A stretch of DNA of 64,000 bases from Erinaceus europaeus (lineage: Eukaryota; Chordata; Mammalia; Eulipotyphla; Erinaceidae): assembly GCF_950295315.1 (NCBI RefSeq), contig NC_080172.1:80743118-80807117 (forward strand), written 5' to 3'. The first letter of the stretch is position 1. Each line of letters starts with the position of its first letter. The position numbers were made by a program, and so were the translations under genes. Below the pieces are notes generated by a model, which worked only from the letters and a program-made list of their open reading frames with translations, did not search any database and was not told the origin of the DNA. Shown piece by piece: positions 55,662-64,000 of the stretch.

Positions 55662-56628
55662 AAAACAAGATTAGAAAAGAAAACACAAGTCGAACCTGAA
55701 ATGGAATTGGAGTATTACACCAAAGTAAAAGACTCTGGGGTGGGTGGGTGGGTGGGTGGGGAGAATACAGGTCCATGAAAAATGATGAATGAAATAGTGG
55801 GGGTTGTATTGCTAAATGGGAATCTGGGGAATGTTATGCATGTAAAAAAAAAAAAAGTAGAAACGCAAAGCAGAAATTGAGTTTGGAGTATGGCACCAAA
55901 GTAAGAAAGCAGAAGTATACTAGAGTTTGCAGTGAGTACCTCCCTAATACTTCCTCTCCACTTTTCCAAGCTTTGGGTCCATGATTGCTCAACAATTTGT
56001 TTGGCTTTGTATGTTAACTCTCTTTTTAGTCACCAGGTTCCAGGTGTCATCAGGATGCTGGCCAGACTTCCCTGGATTGAAGACACCACCAATGTGTCCT
56101 GGAGCTCAGCTTCCCCAGAGACCCATCCTACTAGGGAAAGAGAGAGGCAGACTGGGAGTATGGACCGACCAGTCAACGCCCATGTTCAGCGAGGAAGCAA
56201 TTACAGAAGCCAGACCTTCTACCTTCTGCAACCCTCAATGTCCATGCTCCCAGAGGGATAGAGAATGGGAAAGCTATCGGGGGAGGGGGTGGGATATGGA
56301 GATTGGGCGGTGGGAATTGTGTGGAGTTGTACCCCTCCTAAAATTAAAAAAACACACACACACACACAAAAAAAAAGAAGTTGAAAAACAAGACCAGAAA
56401 TGAAAACACAAGTAGAACCTGAAATGTAATTTGCATATTGCACCAAAGTAAAAGACTCTGGGGTAGGTGGGTGGGGAGAATCCAGGTCCATGTAGGATGA
56501 TAAATGACATAGTGGGGGTTGTATTGTTAAATGGGAAACTGGGGAATGTTATGCATGTACAAACTATTGTATTTATTGTTGAATGTAAATCATTAATTCC
56601 CCAATAAAGAAATAAATTAAAAAATAAA
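55662..56628 (+). other. L1 3' UTR, duplicated with family R inside
   Basis: First 3' UTR copy 55654-55843 (with a (GGGT)n tract 55737-55761) ends in A13 (55844-55856). A family R segment follows (55857-56346), then (CA)n and A-rich sequence (56347-56376). A second 3' UTR copy (56377-56628) starts again at 'gaagttgaaaaacaag' and runs to the AATAAA and A tail. The two 3' UTR copies are close in sequence over their shared length. Confidence 0.85.
55857..56346 (+). mobile_element. Family R segment in L1 3' UTR
   Basis: Matches 10195-10790 in order ('gtcaccaggttccag', 'accaatgtgtcctggagc', 'gaagcaattacagaagccag', 'ggtgggaattgtgtggagtt'). Its first ~50 bp ('ttggagtatggcaccaaagt') themselves resemble L1 3' UTR sequence, which hints that family R derives from an L1 3' UTR. 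Confidence 0.8.
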
Positions 56629-56641
56629 AAAAGACTGTAAT

Positions 56642-56785
56642 CATATTTAGATATATGTAAGGGATTTTTTCTTTTTCTATGTTTTGTTTCAGAGTTACGA
56701 GAATTATACTGAAGAACATTCTGATAACCTTTTTTCTGATTACCTTTTAAGAATATATCTTTGGGGCAAAGAAAAAGTGGTAGAG
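56642..56785. other. L1 right flank
   Basis: Short single-copy AT-rich sequence after the TSD. Confidence 0.4.
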
Positions 56786-56789
56786 AACA

Positions 56790-56890
56790 TAACTTGGGTG
56801 TCTGATCTCTGGCACTGCATATGCCAGAGTGGTGCTTGATCGCTTGCATTCTCTCTTTCTCTCTCTTTAAAAAAAGACTTAAAAAAGAGA
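56790..56890 (+). mobile_element. SINE 3' fragment (second lineage)
   Basis: 'gcatatgccagagtggtgct' and 'ctctctttctctctctttaa' match the 3' half of 45306-45458; the head is degraded. Confidence 0.6.
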
Positions 56891-57094
56891 ATTAATGTAT
56901 TTTCCCACATAATGCAGTGTAATAAATAATCTAATTGTTTTTTCTCACTTTAGCCAGAAATTGGAAGAAATTTATCTGAGGTTTTAAGTAGGTAGTACTG
57001 TGAAACCTCACCAAAATGCTCATATGGTTTCTTTCCCCTGGGGATTTTCCTAGGTCTTCTGAGTGAGTCTATATCATTTCACCACTTCTGGTAT

Positions 57095-57103
57095 ACTCTT
57101 TTT

Positions 57104-57146
<43 letters not shown>

Positions 57147-57290
57147 GAATATGAGAGAAAGAAGTAGAATAATCACAATCCAACTTCACAGACCATGAAG
57201 CTTCCATTAAGCAGAGTGCTCCCATGTATTTTGAGAACTTTGAACCTGGATCCTCACTCTACCTAGTGAGCTATTTTCCAGTTTCTAAAA
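57095..57290 (-). mobile_element. Old SINE with (GA)n
   Basis: (GA)18 at 57106-57142, 'acttcacagaccatgaagct', reverse B-box 'gaactttgaacctggatcct', reverse A-box 'tacctagtgagctatt'. Confidence 0.65.
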
Positions 57291-57299
57291 TATCCACGT

Positions 57300-57630
57300 A
57301 ATTTGATATATTGTGTACAAGTGTTAGTTCATAAAGAGTAAGAGAAAGGCTGGGGTGTTGTCTATTTATGGACATGCTTCCTTCATTGCCTTTCTACTTC
57401 TTTCTAATCTGGGTTCTAAGAGAGTACAAATTCTCCAGTGATTCCTTTTCATTGACTGTATAAAGGATCCACCCAGGAAGATGCACACCATAGGTCAACT
57501 CATCTAGTCCTTTCCCCTTCCAAATTTTATCTCCTGTCCTTGTCGCCTTTTGAATTCTCTCACATTTCTTGAAAACTCATGATATTTCTTACTTCCTCCA
57601 TTCATACAATACCTAAAATGCATACTGTCT
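57300..57630. other. Single-copy DNA
   Basis: No gene or repeat recognised. Confidence 0.4.

Positions 57631-57631
<1 letters not shown>

Positions 57632-57673
<42 letters not shown>
57632..57673. repeat. (TA)n microsatellite
   Basis: About 21 TA units. Confidence 0.95.
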
Positions 57674-57675
<2 letters not shown>

Positions 57676-57681
57676 CTTGAT

Positions 57682-57820
57682 TATAGAGGTAGCCCAATGG
57701 TAGAGCACAGGACTTGTAAGCATGAACTCCAGATTTGATTCTTGGCATTGCATATGCTAGAACTGACTGGCAACTCAGGTCAGACTATCTCTCATACAAA
57801 TAATAATAAAAAATGAATTT
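57682..57820 (+). mobile_element. Diverged tRNA-type SINE
   Basis: 'gaggtagcccaatggtagag' (A box), 'ccagatttgattcttggcat' (B box), AATAATAATAAAAAATG tail. Confidence 0.6.
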
Positions 57821-57829
57821 ATGAACACA

Positions 57830-59010
57830 TGTCCTTTTAGGGTGTGATGACATATACATCAGAGAACAAAAGATAAGTTCCAAGACCTGCTGGTTTGCTT
57901 TAAACCTGTCTCTGGAATTTGTAGCTCTTGGAAAGGAGAAAAGAGGCTGACCAGATCATATAAATGAGCTGGGGAAGAATGCAACCAGAATTGGATACAT
58001 CTTGAAAGGACTACTTTTCATATGTTTTCAGGGTTCCTTTTTAAAGGGCATTGCTCCCATAGTGTTTCATTGGAGTGTGGTTTTAATAAAGTCTAAAGTC
58101 ATTTGCTTGTCCTCAGGATGTTCCTTATAACTGTAAAGCTATATCTAAATTAAAGCTAATGACCAAACAGATTTTTTTCACTGCTAATGTCTAGCAGGAA
58201 AGAACCATTAGCCAATTTATGAATTAGAACTTGCTTGTAAGTTACTGAGAAGAATTATCATGTATTCCCTTAAGCAGTCCCCTGTCTTAAAAAGTAAGTA
58301 TAACCGTTATGTTCAATGTGCAAGACTCATGGGATGTAATCAAAAGCAACTTTATTTTGTCTCCCACTATTCTAATAAAATTTATTCAGTGGCGAGAAGT
58401 TCTTCCTCTGACCCTGGATAAAGACTGCATGAGCAGTTCAAATATTTTCTATTCACTTAGGTAATACAAACCCTTTTAGCCACTTTCAGTCACAAATACA
58501 GTCACCATTGAATAATTAGAAATACTTAGGGTCTCATGTAATAATAAAAGCTACCAATTTCATTCGCAGAAGTATTCCTTGAGATTTGACTTCTCTCTCT
58601 CTCTCTCATCTCCTCTTTCCTCTCTTTTTGCTATATCTGTATGTTGCCAGAGTTACATCTTGAAAAAGAAGGTGGAAAGAAGCAAGCCTTATTTAGTTAA
58701 TATTACTGTTGTATTGGGGGTTTGATCCTGGTTTTTCATCTCATGAGTTCCTGGTAGGTTTTTCAGACACTTCAATAGGAAGGAAGGATCCTCTCACTGT
58801 ATTTCCTAAAGTGATTAATTTGAGATTTTGATAATGCATTCTATTCTTTCTGAATTTTCTTGACCAGCACCTGTAGGGTCTATGCTGGTTAATTTGACCC
58901 TCTAGAATCTTTGTCCTTGCAAACAGTAGAATATAGAAACACTGGTATAACCTATGCTGATCTCCTTTTCTGCTTATAACCTCAGATTGATAGAAAATTC
59001 TCTTTCTTTC
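57830..59010. other. Single-copy DNA
   Basis: No exon, RNA gene or clear recent repeat recognised. (CT)n near 58591-58609. Confidence 0.4.
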
Positions 59011-59014
59011 AGAT

Positions 59015-59140
59015 AGAAAGGATATAAGTTGGAGATGAAAATGTTTTTCAGACACTTGTCATTGGAGATGAGAAATTACTACCCATATATCAATTACCAT
59101 GCTGTAAACCATTATTACTCAATAAAATAAAATAATAAAT
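59015..59140 (+). mobile_element. L1 3' terminal fragment
   Basis: 'ttttcagacacttgtcattg', 'gagatgagaaattactaccc', 'catgctgtaaaccattatta', then AATAAAATAAAAT. Same 3' end type as 5516-5850. Confidence 0.75.
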
Positions 59141-59398
59141 TGATAAACTCTTTAAAAAGAGAGACTTATTGGTCTGCATAATGGTTCACTGTGCATGGAA
59201 GTGCCAGTTGACACATACCACAGCATATGTTTTTGCCTCTGTTTTTAAGCTTGAGCTGAGGCAAAGGTCTCTCTCCCTACCCATTCTCAGGACATTGATG
59301 GTTATTTTCAAAGAATGACTCTCATACAACTTTTATTCTTCTAGATTATGATTATTTTACATCCTGGGTGGAAGTGAGGGTTTTTAAGAGTCCTGTAA

Positions 59399-59644
59399 GA
59401 CTCACCCTACTAGGGAAAGAGAGAGGCAGACTGGGAGTATGGATCGACACCCATGTTCAGCAGGGAAGCAATTACAGAAGCCAGACCCACAAGGACCCTG
59501 GGTCCATGCTCCCAGAGGGATAGAGAATGGGAAAGCTATTGGGGAGGGGATGGGACACGGAGATTGGGTGGCGGGAATTGTGTGTAGTTGTACCCCCCCA
59601 TCTTATGACTTTGTTAATGTCTCCTTTCTTAAATAAATAAATAA
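59399..59644 (+). mobile_element. Family R retroposon, short copy with TSD
   Basis: Last ~245 bp of family R ('gggaagcaattacagaagcc', 'gggatagagaatgggaaagc', 'tttcttaaataaataaat'). Perfect 13-bp TSD (aagagtcctgtaa) at 59386-59398 and 59645-59657. The clearest proof here that family R moves by target-primed insertion and is 5'-truncated like L1. Confidence 0.92.
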
Positions 59645-59659
59645 AAGAGTCCTGTAACT

Positions 59660-60380
59660 ACTTTTCAGCCATCCATTTTATATTTTTCAAATGGTTTAGC
59701 AACTTCTTTGGAATGCACCGTTTATACTATGTTGGTGTCTAGAGTAAATTATAAATTAAATTTTTATTAAAGTAAATCTTTACAAAATAGTAATAAATAG
59801 TTAAATGCTTATCTTTTACTAGTAGACATTTATGAAATTTTACATATGAATTTAGATTAATGATCTGTACAGAGGTTCTTAAGTATAAAACAAATTCATT
59901 TTTCTTTATGCCCTTGTTATAGATCTTGTCTTAATACTTTCACAGGCCAAGTGAGTGAAAGCTGAGAAAATTCTCTAGCTAGTAGATGCTTTGTATTTCA
60001 ATATAAAAAGAACATTTTTCTTGGGTTGGGAAGATAGTCATAAAAAGAAGATGATAAATAATTTATAACATGTTTGATGAATGAATATACAGTGGCCATG
60101 TTTTATTGGCTGGCCCTATAGCAACTTACTTATGTCTTTAAAGGTACTAGCTTGTAATCTGAATGCTAGGAACAAAAGGACATACGGTTTTAATAGGAGG
60201 ATTTTCTTTTCCCCACCGTCAAATTGGACAAAGTGTTTAAATAGCCATTTTGTTTTTTGTTATCGATTTGCATACTTTACTCATTTTTCCTTGTTTCCAT
60301 ATACCTATTCATCCTGGAGCCTAATATTCCTTAAAGTATCAAGTCTTTGGTTTAGAGTTTTATTTTTATTTTAATTTTGT
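59660..60380. other. Single-copy AT-rich DNA
   Basis: No gene or repeat recognised. The open frame at 60081-60374 has no recognisable domain and ends in low complexity. Confidence 0.4.
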
Positions 60381-60387
60381 TTTTCAT

Positions 60388-60668
60388 TGCCACCAAGGTT
60401 ATCACTTGAGCTTGGTGCTGGCACTATGATTCTATGGCTGTTGGTAGCCACTTTTTTCCTTTCCTTTTTTTTTTTTTTTAACAACCTTTGTATTTTATTT
60501 TATAGGGCAGAGAAGCTGAGAAGGGAGGCAGAGATATAAAGGGAAAGAGAAAGATAGACATCTGCACACCAAACTTCCTCTCTACAAGTGAGGAGCAAGG
60601 GCTTATAGCCGGGTCCTCACACATAATAATGTGTGCTTTCAACCGGGTATGCCAGAGCCTGATCCCCC
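60388..60668 (-). mobile_element. Old SINE with 3' module
   Basis: 'ccaaggttatcacttgagct', T15 tract, 'ttatagggcagagaagctga', 'cagacatctgcacacc'-like body, reverse B-box 'gggcttatagccgggtcctc'. Diverged. Confidence 0.75.
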
Positions 60669-60669
60669 A

Positions 60670-61370
60670 CGGTTTCTATATTGCTTATTGTCTCTCTTTT
60701 CTATAACATCATTTTACATCAGTACTACTTACTGACTGAAGCTGGAGATAACAGACAGTATTTTGAGTGCATTAGTTCACAGGAGTGCTTAAATAGCCAG
60801 CAACTGTTCTTGCTGTGGACGCAATATTTACATCCTTAAAATGGGGGTTTATTGCTTATGTGTAAAAGATTATACTGTAAGTGATGAACATATATATATA
60901 TATATGTGAGTATGTGTGATTACATGATGCAAAATGGAAAGAAAAATCAGTTTATTAAATAACATATATACTTAGACCTCAATTATGTAAAGACGTATAA
61001 TAATAGAGAAAAGATTTGAGATATAGATATAAACATGTTATCATGGGTAAAAACAACAACAGAGGTTTATTATTACAAATTTATTTAATCTGTGAAGGAA
61101 TAAGAAACAACAATATTTGTTACATAGAAGTATTGCTAGTTGGTAGATGAATGAATGAGTGTTGGACTTTCAGACAGTAGGAAAACATAGTGAACACTGT
61201 GAAATTTAGGGGAGATACTTTTAGACAGTGTGGCAAGGCATCTTAACATAATGATCTCCACCTTTAGAACCTGCTTATCATACTGTTCTTCTTTTCAACT
61301 TTTTGAATATGAGACACCTAAGAGTCTTAATAATTGTACATCTCAGGTATTATGAATGATAAATTCACCT
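60670..61370. other. Single-copy AT-rich DNA
   Basis: No gene or repeat recognised apart from a short (TA)n near 60888-60905. Confidence 0.4.
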
Positions 61371-61374
61371 TTTC

Positions 61375-61728
61375 ACCTCATGTTGGATGGAGCTGGAAGG
61401 AATAATATTAAGTGAGATAAGCCAGAAAGAGAAGGATGAATATGGAATGATCTCACTCATGGACAGAAGTTGAGAAATAAGAACAGAAAAGTGAAACACA
61501 AAGTAGAACTTGGACTGGGTTTGGTGTATTGCACTAAAGTAAAGGACCCTGGGGCAGGCAGTGATGAGGGGTGGGAGTGGGGTGATTTTCAAGTCCTGAC
61601 ACATGATGGTGGAGGAGGACCTAGGTTGGGGGGATGAGAATGTTTTGCAGAAAAACTGAGAAATTTTACACATGTACCAACAACTATACTGTAAGCCATT
61701 ACTTCCCCCATTGAAAATACTTAAAAAT
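61375..61728 (+). mobile_element. 5'-truncated L1, 3' end only
   Basis: End of ORF2 ('atgttggatggagctggaag', 'gtgagataagccagaaagag') then the old-type 3' UTR ('gtattgcactaaagtaaagg', 'gtaccaacaactatactgta') and A-rich tail. Confidence 0.9.
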
Positions 61729-61765
61729 TATCATAACTTAATAAGAATTAAAAAATGGTATTGGG

Positions 61766-62102
61766 GGAGTCGGGTGGTGGCGCAGTGGGTTAAGCGCACG
61801 TGGCGCAAAGCCCAGGGACCGGCGTAAGGATCCGGGTTCGAGCCCCCGGCTCCCCACCTGCAGGGGAGTCGCTTAACGGGCGGTGAAGCAGGTCTGCAGG
61901 TGTCTATCTTTCTCTCCCCTCTCTCTCTGTCTTCCCCTCCTCTCTCCATTTCTCTCTGTCCTATCCAACAACAAAGCAATAATGGCAATAATAACCGCAA
62001 CGAGGCTGCAACAACTAGGGCAACAAAAAGGGGAAAAAAATGGCCTCCAGAAGCGGTGGATTCATGGTGCAGGCACCGAGCCCAGCAATAACCCTGGAGG
62101 AA
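61766..62102 (+). mobile_element. tRNA-derived SINE, long-tail subtype, young
   Basis: Nearly undecayed copy rich in CpG: head 'ggtggcgcagtgggttaag', B box 'gggttcgagccccc', body, CAA-rich stretch with 'aaccgcaacgaggctgcaac', then the 3' module. Perfect 16-bp TSD (aaaaaatggtattggg) at 61750-61765 and 62103-62118. Confidence 0.96.
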
Positions 62103-62118
62103 AAAAAATGGTATTGGG

Positions 62119-62835
62119 AGATTGGTGAGTGAAGACTGATTTGGGAAAGTAATGGCTAAAGCACTTGGTGGCTCACGTATGTAAATTTAAGGACACTGAA
62201 CTGAAATGAACAAAGTGTGAAAATCAAACTTTATCTCTGGTTTGATGAGTTGTTTGATCTAAATTATTTGGGTTACTTTTTTAAGCCCAGAAAACACAAG
62301 ATCTTTGATTTTTTCAGAGTAATTTTGCTTCTCTAAATAAAGCTCACTAGGAGTATACCAAACTGGGCTCAGTGAGGCACAGTTAAACAAAAAAGTCTGC
62401 ATTTTCGTTCACCAGAAATGAAAGTTACCATCTGAAGGGAGGGTTGATGAACTTGATTGAGTTATACACTCAGTTATGAAGGGGGATTGGTGCCTTTGAA
62501 CTGTGTATCCAGCTCAGTCAGTCAAAGAAAGAGAAAAGTTATATTGATTCATATCAATAAAGTACTTGGAGTTACTATGTAATCAGTGTGAGGTAAAACA
62601 TCCCTTCAATATCATAAGGAGCAAGTAAGTATAGCTAAACCATAGACTTGTATACATACATAGCAGCAATGAGACACCAGGAGAGAGAATAGCATGAGTA
62701 ACTCAATGTGTGTTGCTGCATACTGGGAGAAAAACACTATGAAGTTAAAAAAAAAAAAAAAAAAGATGGAGGTCCTACAGTATGCAAGGAGTAGGAGATA
62801 AAGTGTGCTTCCCAGAGGAGTAGATGAGATCCTAC
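62119..62835. other. Single-copy DNA
   Basis: No gene or recognisable repeat; A20 run at about 62745-62764. Confidence 0.4.
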
Positions 62836-62949
62836 TGTTTTCTTTTTCTTTATGATTTTATTGGGGAAATAATGACAGTTGTTGACACATTGGTGTAGTC
62901 TTTTACCTTTTGATGATAATCGATGTGTACTACTACTCCTGGTGGTACT

Positions 62950-63600
62950 GAAGATCTTGCTGTTTGAATACTATGACTTTTCAGCCTTCACATTCCAAAC
63001 TGCACATTGAAGATCTTCCCTAAACTTAAAGAGGTCATTGTGCCTTTTAACGCAACTGAATGAATACTGGAAAAAAACTGCACAGATAGTAATCTTCCAG
63101 CCTTAGATAGGAGCCAGAGTCGGCTTTGCAATGCTGCCTGTGGAAAGATCTCATTTGTGAAAATAACCACTCTGTTTTCATATTGCCAGACATCTGCTCT
63201 TGGCTAAGAACAACATGAAAGGGAATTTGTTTTCTGCTAGGGTTCTGTCCTTCTGCAAGGAAGATCTTTTGAAATAATTGACCATCTAGACAGAATGGTC
63301 TACCTTCATATCTGCAAATTAACCTAATTAGGGCCTCCTTCTCGGATTAAAATTTCCACTTAACTCTTGTGGATGTCTAATGACATTCTTATGCTTCACT
63401 TTACATCAGTATCAGCAACTACACATAATAGGATCCAAGGTATTTGGGCATACAGAAATACATGTTGATATATTAAAATAGGGAGCTTCAGATTTAGCAG
63501 GCATAGCACATATAGTTTGCATACATCAGGCGTTTGCTACAAACACCGTTATAATAATTATTTAACGAAGAACCCAAATACAGAGAGATTGAATAATTTG
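62950..63600. promoter_or_regulatory. Candidate conserved non-coding element
   Basis: Single-copy stretch of balanced composition, free of repeats, with homeobox-type sites close together near 63318-63352 ('aaattaacctaattaggg', 'ggattaaaattt') and a nuclear-receptor half-site 'agaggtca' near 63030. Looks more constrained than its AT-rich surroundings, but that impression needs an alignment. Confidence 0.25.
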
Positions 63601-64000
63601 TCCAGTATTCTTCAACCTGATACTGAAGGTCAAGAATGTTAACATAGAATTGTCCAACCCTAAAACCTAGAGTCTTCCTTTTCCTTCTGATTTCATTAGT
63701 ATCCTGATAGATCTTTCAGATTGTAATAAAGACAAGGCAAGGCACTAGCAAAAGGTTCCTTGAAATACTAAACACTTAAGTTGAAGTTGGGGGATGGTGT
63801 GCAGACATTTCATCAAATGGATCCTCCCTTGAGCACCTCTGCTGAGTATACTTTGTGTTTCAGTGTTTTCTCCTCTGTGACACTGCAATTTCTTTCAGGC
63901 CATGACTTTTAACCTTAATCTTGTTTCTCCATATAGAGAAAGTATTGGTAACAAAGGGAAGGGTTGTGTTAACAGATGCTGTTCTATTTTGAATGCAACA
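63601..64000. other. Single-copy DNA to window end
   Basis: No gene or repeat recognised. Confidence 0.4.

Larger units (their letters stand above)
50164..56628 (+). mobile_element. Young full-length L1 retrotransposon
   Basis: Complete structure: 5' UTR (50164-50819), intact ORF1 (50820-51794), 56-nt spacer, ORF2 (51851-55661), and a complex 3' UTR (55662-56628) ending at an AATAAA signal and A-rich tail. Perfect 13-bp TSD (aaaagactgtaat) at 50151-50163 and 56629-56641. Little decay: one frame-breaking lesion in about 4.8 kb of coding sequence. Its relatives in this window are the minus L1 at 10815-15996 and many 3' ends. Confidence 0.97.

Overview
The window looks like ordinary, repeat-rich, AT-rich nuclear DNA of a placental mammal. 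The most informative marker is a tRNA-derived SINE with a conserved head (pol III A box near 'tggcgcagtgggttaag', B box near 'ggttcgagccc'), a 'cacctgcaggggagtcgcttcac' body written here as separate pieces, a pyrimidine-rich stretch and a CAA/TAA-rich tail. I associate this family with hedgehogs (Erinaceidae, Eulipotyphla), so a hedgehog such as Erinaceus is the best guess; that rests on memory of the repeat family, not on a search. I recognise no host protein-coding exon, no functional RNA gene, no CRISPR and no prokaryotic feature. Nearly all open frames in the window are LINE-1 pieces, repeat-encoded low-complexity frames or chance.

Layout. 1-10 kb: AT-rich non-repeat DNA with scattered SINEs, several with exact target-site duplications (TSDs), and a 5'-truncated L1 tail. 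About 9.5-10.8 kb: the longest copy of a retroposed repeat with an A-rich tail that I could not name ('family R' here). 10.8-16.0 kb: a minus-strand L1 carrying two younger SINEs and lacking its 3' end. 16-22 kb: mostly single-copy AT-rich DNA with ancient L2-like and SINE remnants. 22.9-24.4 kb: a nest of four insertions (old SINE, family R, young SINE, solo LTR). 25.0-25.5 kb: long pyrimidine microsatellites including 26 perfect CCCTT units. 26-34 kb: SINEs, an L1 3' end, and single-copy stretches, one with an RFX-type X-box. 34.3-36.4 kb: a composite L1/SINE insertion sharing one TSD, a 122-bp-arm inverted repeat, and a GAA tract. 37-42.7 kb: more SINEs and L1 ends. 42.7-48.5 kb: a mosaic of two decayed L1 copies broken by SINEs and an LTR-like insert. 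50.16-56.63 kb: one young full-length plus-strand L1 with a 13-bp TSD, intact ORF1, and ORF2 broken only by what appears to be a 14-nt deletion. 56.6-64 kb: SINEs, two L1 ends, one family R copy with TSD, and a single-copy tail that could hold regulatory DNA.

The elements connect through one mechanism: L1 ORF2 protein supplies endonuclease and reverse transcriptase, and the SINEs and family R copies carry the marks of that machinery (A-rich tails, 9-17 bp TSDs, 5' truncation). The most interesting observations concern chimeric products of that process: two composite insertions each flanked by a single TSD, an L1 with a duplicated 3' UTR enclosing a family R segment, and a perfect 22-bp family R match in the loop of the inverted repeat. 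I did not find a convincing new biological system beyond these.
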